From NCBI RefSeq assembly GCF_000004075.3, contig NC_026656.2:16874607-16938606 (forward strand): 64,000 nt of DNA, given 5' to 3'. Origin of the DNA: Cucumis sativus (Eukaryota; Streptophyta; Magnoliopsida; Cucurbitales; Cucurbitaceae). Positions 18,344-30,600 of this stretch are shown here, one piece after another. The notes under the pieces are model-generated. The model saw only the letters and a program-made list of their open reading frames with translations, was not told where the DNA came from and searched no databases. The first letter of the stretch is position 1. Every line of letters starts with the position of its first letter. Made by a program: the position numbers and the translations under genes.

Positions 18344-21300
18344 TCAGAGAGACCACTTAGACCGAACTAGGAAGGCCATCATTTTGGCATTGCCATCTGT
18401 CACATACGCAATTCCTGGTTTTAAGTTGAATTTCTTACTCACGTTCAGTTTGACATAAGATTCAACCTGAAAGTGATCTCTATCTATTGCGCTTCCAAGA
18501 ATCCCACTTAAACTCATTCCCCAACCTAAGGCATCTTCACTGTTGTTATCAGACACTGACACCGCCCATCGCAAATATTTGGAGTTTGATTGGCTCAGCT
18601 CAACCCAACCTGCAATTCTAGTTTCTTCATCAAGTTCTGACTCAAGTAGTAAAGCAATAGATCTCCTTGAAATAGCTTCTTCCCCTGAAACTGTTAACAA
18701 ACGTGGATCAGGTCCATCAACTGTTTCAGGAGATTTACGTCGACTAAGACACACTGGAATTGTAAGAGCTCCAAGATTGACATGTTGATTAGAAGATAAT
18801 TTTGGTACTTGGAGAAGACCCAGAAGCGATAATTTCATTCCTCTTGGAAGTTGACACACCAATTGCCCAAAAGTACCAAGGTGATGTTGAATCCTATCAA
18901 AACTTGGTTGAATTCTCTCTGTAGAAATAAATTGAGCTAAGGAAGCAGTGAGGTTGGATTTTCTCACTGTTAACCCTATGGCACCACCATTAGGCTGATC
19001 CAAAAGGGGTGGTCCAAAAGATGAAGCATCAGTTAGACCCTTTTCCTACAACATATAAGCACGCACCATTCACATTAGCTTCATAATTTATAAATCAAAT
19101 AGATAATACACTCTTCTAAGATAAAAATACCAGGGAGCATCCACAAGCACAACTAGTTGGTTGGAATTGGTATTAATATTAAATACATACCTCATAACTG
19201 GGCTAAGGAAATATTTTACACAATCAACCACCAAATAATTTGAGGTTGAAATCATCAATGATATTAAATATAGAACAAGCACTCTTATACCATCGTATCA
19301 TACAATACAACTGCAAAGAGGTGGATTAATATTGCCCTATAATATGAATTTGAAAGGAATATGCATTAAAGAAAAAGACAATGCAATTTTAAGTTGCAAA
19401 TACTGTTTTTTTTTATTGAAAGCACCTTTCATTCCAACTGTAAAGAGTTGGATTAATATTGACTTATAATATTAATTTGAAAGGAATATGCATTAAAGAA
19501 AAAGACAATGCAATTTTGAGTTATACTAACTTTTATAATACATAGATGAGTAGCCCATTCCAAGAAATATTACAAGAGAATCATATAATATATCTCCACG
19601 GTGGCCACCTACCTAGGATTTGATATCCTACAGATTTCTTTGACATGTAAATGTTGTGTGGTAAAGTTGCCTGTCTCGTGATATTGGTTGAGGTAGTGTA
19701 AGCTCGTCCAGACACTCGTGAATATTTTTAAAAAATCATATAATATATCTCACATAGACATAATATACTTCACACTCTTTTACTCCTTGAAACAACGGTA
19801 GTGTAAGCTCGTCCAGACACTCGTGAATATTTTTTAAAAATCATATAATATATCTCACATAGACATAATATACTTCACACTCTTTTACTCCCTGAAACAA
19901 CTCTTACATGTCCTTGTCCCCTACTCCAATAACTCTAAAGAGAGAGGTTTGCCACCCATCTAACACTAGCACTCAATACACTCACTAGATTTTCATACTT
20001 GTGAGTTGTGGGTGTTGGAAACTATTCATGCAAACTCGATTGATCCTACTAGACAACCACTCAACCCTAATTGGTAGCCAAAAAGATCTAAAAAATGTAA
20101 TGTTTTACAAAATATTTGAACATATGCTCCAAAACAATCCAGTTGGGTATGCATTTAATGGATTGGCTTACCTCATCCTAATTACAGAATTACCTCAACC
20201 TATTAAGTTAAAAACAAATTAAATACTACTCCAAAAAACTCACAAAGAACTTCATAAGCACACAGCACATACCTGATGAGAAGGATTTGCAATTATAGAA
20301 ACATCCCTACATCGAGCTCCAACAGGAACTACAGTGGCAGACATCCAATCTCCCACACTAGCCTTGTAAAGAACTTTAGATAGAGTAAGTTCACTTCCAG
20401 AATCAACACCAAAATCCACTTTCGCTTTCTGATTGGCTACAAACTCTGCAACAAGAGAATCGCTCTCTCTTACAGTGGTTTCAAAAGTCAATCTTGAGTG
20501 AATTCCTGTTGAGATTCCTGCTCTATGAAGTGCTTTGAAGCTATGGTTATCAATAACACTCATAAATAGCAATGCACCCAATACATTAACCTCTCCTTTT
20601 ACATGGGTGACATTTTCTTGGAATGGGCTACTCCTCTGTGTATTATAAAGGGATAGTACCTTCTCAACCTTGTCTTGTCTGTCCCTAAGTCTCATTAAAT
20701 CCGAAAATGCTTCCCTTTGTAGCCGCTTCAGAATTTCAATCTGAAATAATAGACCAGCGAGAAATCTTAAGTAACATGCCACAAACATTTATGGTACCAA
20801 TGAAATCATCAAGTTACAGAAATTCATGATTGAGACTGACTGCTTGAAAATAAATCAGATCACTGAAATATGTCGTCAGCTAAAAATGAATGGCAAGAGG
20901 AAACAAGAATTCACTTTAGATGGTATCCATGGGCCAGAAAATAATTATTTTGCAAAAGGATGGTATGATCATATATCTTCATCATTCAATGGGCAACAAC
21001 CACTAATTATTATTGTTAGACGTAAATTAAAAATCGTCCTTGATAACCCCTACATATAAATTTGAGATATTTCTCTCCAATACATCCAACAGCGGAAAAC
21101 TATCAGACACAATGTGTCTGTATCAGCAAATAATTTCTCCTCAACCACCCAGTATTTACTAGTTGACTGACATAAAAAGACATAAACAGGTCATTTACAC
21201 TAATATATCATTTTCCAAAGCCAAATTATAAATGTTCATTAAAATATCAGCCAAAAGGTTCATCTAGAATGGGGAATCCAGCAACAATGTTAACACATAA

Positions 21301-21595
21301 CCATCAAGTTTTGGAGATTTAGAACATGCTATAGAAAACGAGGCATTAAAATCGAAGTCTTGATGATCTAAATACCAAAAAAGAAAAAAGCACTACAAGA
21401 ACAACGAGAACTGGCAATATTAAGACGTGAAGAAGCGCATATTATGACATTACATCATAAAGAGAAAAAAAGAAAACCCATTACCGGACTCCGGCGAGCT
21501 GATTTTTCGCGGCGATGAACTAAGCCATCAAAAAAATTCTGGGTTGCGGTCCCGAAACCTTTTAATTTGTCGACAACGAATGTTACAGGCTCCAT
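18344..21595 (-). CDS. Conserved plant protein of unknown function (starts MEPVTFVVDKLKGF), 3 exons
   Basis: Exons 21595-21485, 20740-20273 and 19045-18344 give about 426 residues in one frame with clean splice sites. I recognise this as a conserved single-copy type of plant protein but know no assigned function. It begins with a short amphipathic stretch, then a basic RREKSARRSP region and a helical, possibly coiled-coil segment (IEILKRLQREAF to about residue 85). The C-terminal half has many alternating polar/hydrophobic strands (for example WGMSLSGILGSAI, then FQVESYVKLNVSKKFNLKPG) ending in a basic hydrophobic tail. That pattern would fit a beta-rich, perhaps barrel-like membrane domain, which is inference. 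No signal peptide is seen. Intron 2 holds two tandem duplications (19309-19901). Confidence 0.8.
19309..19522. repeat. Direct duplication, period about 127 bp, in an intron
   Basis: An 86-base unit starting AACTGCAAAGAGGTGG at 19309 recurs from 19436 as AACTGTAAAGAGTTGG. The TTGAAAGGAATATGCATTAA core is identical in both. It lies inside intron 2 of the unknown-function gene. Confidence 0.85.
19692..19901. repeat. Tandem duplication, two copies of 105 bp
   Basis: Copies at 19692-19796 and 19797-19901 share GGTAGTGTAAGCTCGTCCAG and the following 85 bases with only about three differences, so the duplication is recent. It is intronic, just after the 127-bp duplication. Confidence 0.9.
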
Positions 21596-24500
21596 GATTG
21601 GTGGAATCTGAAGACCAAGTCGCTTGGACCTACCAGAAGTGAATTTCTAGGGTTTTCTTTGTAATCTTCAGACTATTGAATTCGATTTCATCATGCGAAT
21701 TTTAGCAACTGGGAATTTGAAAGGTGAGTGGCAATTTTAGCGATCAATTAGGCTGCTATAAGATGTCATCTAATCAATAATTTAAATAACAATTCTAATA
21801 ACAACGCACCTAATCATCGTCCTTAAACCATTCGCTTTCCTTTTTTGTTTTTTCAGATTTAATCCATTTCCCTTTTTATCGCAATTTTGGAAAAATTTTA
21901 ATTTTTATCCTTCTCCATTTAAACTTTAAACTAATAATTCTTTCAATCTAAAATCTAAATTTGTACAAGTGTATCAGTTCAGATATTTAATTTATATAAA
22001 TATATCAATTTAAACCATTCATTAAGTTTAATTTGGAGGGTTTAAGTGAATACATATAGAAATGACTTGTGGGCTCGGCCTAAACCTATAAGAAAAGATG
22101 TGAGATTTTTCTTTTTTTTGTTGCACCTTCAATGACTTAGAAAAGGTGAATGACATAAATACTAAAGAATTTAAGTGAAAAACAAAGTATGTTGTTGGTG
22201 ATAGAATAACTTTGTCATTGCTGGTGAGCACATGAAAACTCAATTATAAATTTAATGGACAGTAAGATCTCTTAGTTTCACCGATGACTATTTTTTAAAA
22301 AATAGTTTATTACTTAACTTTTTTATGAAAGTAATTATCCGTGTTTAATTAATTATTCATCAAGACCGTAGGTCCGCATTTATCAAATAAATAGAAAATT
22401 TATGAATTGGGTTGGTTCACCTACATTCACCTCAACCAAATAAATTATTATTAACTTTAAAATTGATATTCTTTTATTTACTTAGGATACATTTAGATAT
22501 ATATACATATATTCATCTTTAGTTTTATTTTTTGAAATTAATTTTTGAATAATTTATTTTCCAATACCTTGGAAATTATCCTTTAAATCTTTCTAAAGAA
22601 TTTTTTAATAATGTAAATTGAAATTAAGTTGATAATTTTAATTTAATCAAATCTTATATGTATTAACATTTTATTTATTTTTAGAATACGAATGTAAATA
22701 AATAATTCGTGTAACTCAGGCTAACATAATCTAAATAATATTTATGGTTTATATTAGATTGAGTTCATTTTTATATAAAATTTATTCGAGTCACGAACCT
22801 TTAACACACAAACATTTGAATTGGATTGGATGTAATAAGTTCATGAATCTAATCCAACTCATACTCAACCCGAGACCACTCCTATTTAAAACTAGTATAT
22901 TATATATTAAAAAATTACAATAATAAATAAAGTGGTCAACTGGTAAGCATAGCAATAGAGTTTGAATTTCCATGTGATATGTTAAGTCGAATGCAAAAAA
23001 GGAAAAAAAAAATACGTCTATAATTTGCAACGGTGCAATAATGGACACGATTCATTGATTTATTGTAAATAGTTTTTGCAAACTTCTTAGACTTAATTTT
23101 TATAAACGAATATAAAACCGTATATAATTTAGAACAAGATGTAAAGGGAGACAACAAATGAACGTTTACCTGCCAACTAGCTACCATAATTGATGCCCAA
23201 TTAAACATGCATATGAATCAATTCCAATTTGGCATACAGTTGGGCAGTATAGATTACATCAATTACTTAACTGTCATCTTTTCAAAGTAGTTCCAACAAA
23301 CTTTATTTTCTTTTCCTCTAATCATTTACAAAAATGTAACTAGTCTTCCCGTCAGGCCAACGACTGATTTCAATATAGCAAACATCAATGATAAACAACA
23401 ATATAAAATTTTTGAGTTATTTAACATTGATTTATAAAGTGCTTCCATAATGAAGATGTATTAATGGTATTAGAGCTCACGAAGCCCAAACGAGTATTCT
23501 GTTATGAAAAATGAGATCTCATAAAAAAAAACGTTGGATTTAAAGAGGTTTAATCTAAGAGGATTTGTTGAGGATTCGAACGTTGAAAAAATTAAGAGAC
23601 TTCGTAATATTCATAAGATAGACGAGTTATTCCACAATCTTATTTAATAATTTATCTACGGAATTGTTTAATCTTAAAACGACTCTATTCGAAGTTTAGT
23701 TCTAGAAATTATGTATGATTGAAAAAAAATGTATTTGTTTTTTTGTTTTACAACTTCTTACATGGGTTTACTGTTTTGTATGATGGAAGTAATATATATT
23801 TATATTAGTTATTGACAATTAATCTTTAAAATTTAAAAACGTAAAATAAAATAGCTATCAAATGTAAAATTTAAAACAGAAACAAAGGTTGGATTACATT
23901 TTTAAGTATCTAATTTCGATAATTAATTTTGAAAAAAATAAAGTGTTTGGAAGACCGTAAATAAAGTGTTTGGAAGACCGTCAAACTAGATTTTTAAGTA
24001 TATTTTAAACAGCTGTTTAGATTTAAAAAAAAAACTAAACGAAAATATTTTTTTAAAAAAATATATATTTTTTAATTCAATCACGTTTAGTGAATATAAA
24101 AGAGAGTTAGGGAAGAAATTTAATGATGATTGGTACAATATTTGATAATTATAAAAAAACTTAATTATAATTGGACATTTAAGAAGAAGATCATCAAATT
24201 TAAAACTCAATGATAGAGATTTTAAACCTAACATCTTGATGGAGGTGTGATATTATTATTGCTTTTAACAACTTCAATAATACTTCTTTTTTGAAAAATT
24301 CAAAAAAAGAAGAAGAAAAACTTGAATTATACTTTTGACACCATTTATAAGTGCTTTTTGAATTATAAGAAGAAGAAAAAAAGTAGAAAAGTACTTCCTC
24401 ATTAATAATTATTATTATAGTTGAAAGCAGAAGGTTTTAGGTAAAAATAAATTATTTAAATATGTGTATTTAATACACTATAGTTTTGAAGTCCATGAAA

Positions 24501-25484
24501 TAACAAACTTTTAAAATATCAAAGCTTCCTAAAAAAAGTAATCTTCAATAATGTTCCTTCATTTATATGGTGTGTTTGGAGGATAGTTACGATAGTGATT
24601 TACGTCAAAAATGGATAGACTATTAGTTTAAATTTGACTATATTTTGTAAATATTTCTAACAGTATAATAATTTTACTTAATTAAAAATATTGATATAAA
24701 ACATATTAAATTTCAACCATTTACGTCTTGGTTTTTATCCATTTGGTAGTTAGGTCTTTAAAATTTCAAATTTAGGTTTATATTCGATCGTTATTGAACT
24801 TTAAAATTATCTAATATGATTTTCAAAACAATTTTAAATTTGTATCCAATTAATTATATTTTGGATCAATTTGAAACATGTGAAAATATAGAAATCAAAT
24901 CCAAAATATAAGTAGGATATAACACCATCGTAAAAAAAATTTACTAATATATCAAAATTTAAATTCAGCTCTTAAAGTATATTAATTATAGACTATATCA
25001 CTTTATATTACTTATTGTTCATAAGTGTATCAACGGAAAAGCCAATAACGAGTAGATTTTGTTATATTATAATTTTTTTAAATGTTGTTACACATGATTA
25101 TTATTATAAAAAAGTGTTGCCTATTCGACACTTTACAAAAATCACAAATCCACCGAACATAAGGTTGAAAGTTTAGTGTTTTATTAATTAAATATAAAAT
25201 TTAATTTTATATATAATGTAACGTTTTACTTTTTAAAAATTATAAGAACATATATAATAAACATATTGTGTATATAAAATTGAAAGTATAGACTCTTGAG
25301 ACAAACATGAAAACGTTGAAAGACCTACTAAACATATAATTCAACCGAATAATATTTTAGATATAAATAGAGTCTTATTTTACTGAAATGAAGTGTGACA
25401 TATGAATGGCTGAGATTGGAAATATGAAAGGTGATTTATGTTTACACTTTAAGGAAATTAAGAGTTTGAGGAATAAATGGAAAA
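21596..25484. other. AT-rich intergenic stretch
   Basis: Contains the 5' UTR and promoter of the gene ending at 21595 and otherwise no gene I can support. A perfect 23-bp tandem duplication carrying AAGTGTTTGGAAGACCGT lies at about 23936-23982. The remainder is low-complexity A/T sequence. Confidence 0.6.
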
Positions 25485-27575
25485 CTATAGGAAGCTAGAA
25501 ATGTATCTTTTGATGATTGGAGAAACAAGCAAGTTGTAAGTAGCTTCCGAAGGATGAAAACTGTCCCAAAACACATATTTTGTGGTATCAGGGCAAGTCT
25601 TCACAAATTTATTACAAAGAAATGTCACCTCAATCGTTCCCGTTCCACAACATCCTTTATCTACTACTTCAAATCCTGCAAATTATTTCCATTTTTAAAC
25701 ATATCACGATGTATTTTACGACACAAAAACTCTAACCATTTCAAGAAAAAGAACCAAAGAAATGGTCACATAAAAAAACTACCAGAAGACGTCTTGAGAC
25801 AAGAAATAATTAAGTTATTATAATCATACAATAGGGTATATATATGAGTAATTTTCAGTCTCATTCCCTTTAATAAAAAAAATGTTCATCATGTGACTAT
25901 ATGAATGACATTTCGAAACGTGTAACCTATAGTTATTTTAGAAAAAAATAGTGTAAAAATAATTTAATCCGACCAAAGCATGTGAATGAAAAGGAGAGAA
26001 AGAGAGAAATAAATACCATATTTGGCATAGTTTTGGATGACATCAAGTAGAGGGTTGTAAATATCCACATAAACCACTCTACTATCAGGCAGTATAGTTT
26101 GAAGGTAACCCAAGGTGGTTTGCAACTTCCCATTGAAAAGCTTTGCAGCGTTGTTATACTCATTCACACATCCCCTTTCAATCCCTCCTGCCAAAGTTCT
26201 TTGCGACGGCAAGCATCCGAGCGGTGGAGTCGCGAAAAACCCGATCCTCCGTGCACCGGCTGCATACAAGTCCTATATATAAAACATAAAAGTTTAGAGA
26301 TGAAACTTATCATTTTAAACGGGTATTTATTAAATTAAAGTTGGATACCTTGACGTAAGCCGAAGCATGTTGGATCATAAAATCGGTGTAGGTATCGATG
26401 TTGTATTGACCTTGTCTAAATCGTGCTAGATAAAATGTATTTCCAATGTCATTGCTTCCAGCCACCACCAAGAAAAGACTATTGTCTATTATGAATTTTG
26501 CCTTTTCTTCTCCTACTAGTCCTTCTATCTTCTTTCTGTATTCTCTAAACATTGCTAATTGAGCATCAAGTGATATTGCTGGCTGTAAAACTCAAAATTT
26601 GTACAATTTGATTAGTTGAAAAAATGGATATACTACTTGTTTTTTTTTTTAATTATATAATTATAATCAATTGACTTTAGGATGAAACTATATATATTAT
26701 CTAATATGACATTAAATTAAATTCATGAAACCCAAATGGACGTTGGATCTTATTAGAGTTATTTTTAACACCTAACAAAAATTGGTTTTGAGACAGTAAT
26801 AAAAAAAATTAAAATTTGTCCTCAATTAGTTAAATAATTGTTAGACAGACAAAAAAAGTTATGATGATTGTGACCTTGATTATAATAGACAAATAGACTT
26901 TGAAATTTATCTATAACACGTTGGTTTAGAGCTAGCATTTCAAATATATGGAGTGTGCTACACCTACTTAAAGTTAGGAGGTACTCCCAACGACTTCATA
27001 GTAATTATAAGATGAAAAGAAAGAGTGTAGTTATATACCGCTGTTTTAGAGGTTAGAGGATCGAATCCAGCTCCACCAGAAGCAAAGTTGACACCGGTGA
27101 GTAGGTCCTCAAGTTGAAGATTCGGGTCAGCATACGGTGGCAAGAGTGGTTTGATACCAAGCACATCAACTAAAATAAAATAAAAACAAAAAAGTTTTGA
27201 GTCTTTTACAATTAAAAGGTGTAATATATATATCTTCAGTTTTAAAAAAATTATCATGATTTATATACCTACTAGATCGGAGGGGACCCTGCCGTTGGAA
27301 AATCGGCCGGTTGGGCGTCCGTCAGGGAAATCCCGACCGTAAGGGGGATAGTTGCATTTAGCTTGAGTAATGAGATTGTTGTTGTTGCCAGTATCGACAA
27401 TTGAATCCCCGAATATAAAAACAGCAGGGACGGAGTAACCGGGAGGGATAATGTCTGTAGCAGCACGAAGAGGTTGGAGAAGCAAAGGAATTAGAAGGAG
27501 ACATTGAAAAATGAGCTTGAGTACTTTCAGTGAAGAAGGAGGAGGAGGAGGTTTTGTCAGATGGAGTAAAGACAT
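25485..27575 (-). CDS. GDSL esterase/lipase, EXL type, 5 exons
   Basis: Exons 27575-27269, 27169-27039, 26582-26349, 26272-26017 and 25675-25485 give 372 residues, typical for the family. A secretory signal is clear: basic start, then [19 protein letters not shown], cleaved near residue 39. Block I is [15 protein letters not shown] with catalytic Ser58. Block II is VNFASGGAG, block III is VVAGSNDI with oxyanion Asn190, and block V is FWDSFHPSE with Asp347 and His350. The CCGTGT and CPD cysteines near the end fit plant SGNH hydrolases. It should be secreted to the wall or coat and hydrolyse acyl esters; the substrate is unknown. The five-exon pattern and [11 protein letters not shown] block match the Arabidopsis EXL group (At1g75880-At1g75910 by memory), some of which act in pollen coats. 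All catalytic residues are present. Confidence 0.93.
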
Positions 27576-27630
27576 TGTAAATTAGTTTGATGTTAAATTA
27601 TATGTGTGAGATTGTATTAATTTGTGATGG

Positions 27631-27638
27631 TATTTATA
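27631..27638 (-). promoter_or_regulatory. TATA box of the GDSL lipase gene
   Basis: TATAAATA on the minus strand lies 56-63 bases upstream of the ATG at 27575, implying a start site near 27605 and a 5' UTR of about 30 bases. Motif and distance both fit. Confidence 0.6.
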
Positions 27639-30600
27639 TCTGTAGATATGTCGAAAGAGGATTTGTGGGTTTTGAGTTTGGTGCTTCAAATTAAATGCAG
27701 ACAGTGAAGAGCCGGTGCCGGGTGGCACTCTCATGGGGGCAGAAGGAGGGTTCCTTTTGGAGGCCCTACTGCTTCTATTTGTGTTGCGACAGAGAGATAA
27801 CTACACAATGCTAAAATTTTTGTATTAAATTTCATTCGTCCATCTCAATGTTTTCATTTGATATTTCTACGTTTTCAAAGTTGGATATATTGACACGTAA
27901 GGATTCATTCCATATTTCTATTATACTAAAAAAAATTCACAAAACATATATAGTATGAATAAAATATAAATAGTATACAAGCTAGTTAACTTGTTTTAAA
28001 ACTTTATTTACTAATTTGAATTTATTTTTCATAATCTTCTTTCAAAAATATTCATTGACGTTTCCATAAAATTAAAGAAACCTTGTTTGATAACTAACAC
28101 ATTAGTTACATAGAGAAAAATGTTTTTTTTAAAAGAAAAACTAAATGTATTTGTCATTTATTGTTTCGATTAATATAATATTTATTCATAATTTAATTTA
28201 CTTATTCTTAATTTATTATAATGTTTTGCATGTTTTGTAAGTACTCCAGATGAATTATTAATCAAATGGCAAAGTTAGCTTAACACATTTTTTTTAAACC
28301 ACACTTTCCTGTTTTCATTTTATGTAAATTTTTGAAGCATTTGTAAAAAATAGATGATAAAAAGCTATAATTTTAGAAGTGTGTTATCAATATTTATATA
28401 GTTATAGTTAAAATGGACAATTTTAAGAATAATAATTAAGTATATGACAACATTTTTCTAAAATTACAAATATAGCAAAACGTTTATCTACGATAGACTT
28501 TCATTACTGATAAATCAATGTGTTTGTAACATAGTTTATCAATTATAAACTTATATCGTTAATATATTTTTACATATTTTTTTTATATTTACAATTCTTT
28601 AAAAATATTATTATATATACTAATATTTTCAATCAATCCATTAGTTTATTAACAAACTATTGAATTGTCAATAATATATCCAAACAACTTTTAATTTATA
28701 AAAATAATATTAATTTTAAAATATATATAATGATAAAAAAATAAAAACTTATAGAAAAAAGAACCTCATATATATTATACATTTAATACCATACATTCAA
28801 TTAATTATCAAATTGAAAAAATCATTTTTAAAGTAGGATAAAGGTCGTAATTATACCATTAAACTTTTAAATTTAAAAAATCAACCTTCAAACTAGTATA
28901 AGTGGTAAGTTTGGGTTAAATTGGACTATAAAACTTACACAATTATATAATTAAATTATAACATTTCTATAAGTTTGATGGTTCATTTTTATCATTTATG
29001 GGTCCCATTTCTACGGTTATTATAATAAACTTCATGGTCGAATTCTAACACTAAAAATTTAGGAAGTCGACTTTTATGTTTATGTTCACTTATATAAGTT
29101 TGAGGGTGTAGTTAGAACTATCATCATACTTTATGTCATTGATCATTATAGATTAAATACTTTATTATCAAAACACCACCTAGTATATTGCTCTGATTGG
29201 CATAGTTCATCTATTACGTTAGATCGTTAAACATACACTTTGATCTCAGTTTAATATGGATGGTAAATTAACGTTAAATTATTTTTGATCTTCATTGAAA
29301 GAGTAGGTTGGGGAGATTTGTGTTACATTCAAGTTCATTATTGTATAATTTATATCGTATTGTATCATCTATATATTCTATTAAGTTATATAAATTTTTG
29401 TTCTGCTCCAAAGTCCAAACAATATTTTGCTATATCAACCACCACATTGAATGACCATAAATATACAGCCCAAAATTGTCCAAGTATACTTATCCTTATT
29501 AATTGTCTTTCTAAATTCAACAAAGTGTCTAACTTTTCGATCTTAACATCTAATTGAACTGTGATCAAGTTGACATCCATTTTGTGATACAATTGATTTT
29601 ATATATTTTGACTACTCATATTTACATGAGTAAAAATCAATTTCATCCATTTTGTGATACATAATTGAGTTCATCTATATGATACAATTGATTTCATATA
29701 TTTTGAATACTCATATTTAAATATAAATATGATTTAAATGAAAGTAAAAATTCAAACTTCTAATTGAGTTAGGTTAAATAAACTATCGTGTTTTTAAAAG
29801 CGAGTGAAGTATTATATATTCTCGTTAGGAAAGTACACAAATAACATATTCTATCATTTTAAACTAATTGAATGAACAACAGAAAATTTTAAAGAATTAA
29901 GGTGACAACCCTTTAAGTTAATAAGACAAAAAACAAATGCTTGAGTAAAAAAGAAAGCAATGAAATAAATAAGAAATAATTAAGATAAATAATTTTTTAT
30001 TGTAAAAAACTTTTAAAAAATTAAAAAGATGAGGTAAAATTTCAAATATATTTACAGAATCCAGTAAAATTTCAGATTCTATAATATTTTAAACAATGTT
30101 ACGATAATTTAAATAGTTTCTCTTATTATGATTAGTGTTTTGCATTATTATTTCTAACTATTTCCTATTTTCAATTGTACTCACTTTATGACATCGTGTT
30201 AAAGAGAAACCTCATGTTTTGTTTTGGCTTAAAAACAGTATGAATAGCATCATTAAATTAAAATTAAATTAAATATAGGTTGACACCTAATTTTAATACA
30301 AATTATTATTTATTAAAAATGGACTTTATTTTTTAAAATATTGAAAAGTAGATAATAAAGGAGAATAATTTATAGCCAATATCGGGTTGTATAATATATA
30401 TCTTGATGTTTAAAAACTAAAAACCCAAAAACAAATAGTTATAAAAGTGCTTAATCTTTTTTTTAAAAAAAAATGCATTTCTTTATCTTTTTACTAACTT
30501 GAAACTCAACGAGTTAATTTAAAAAATAAGGTTTTTTCAAGAATAATAAAAAAATACAAATAGTTAGACAAAAAAAATCCCTAAAAAACAAAAATTTATT

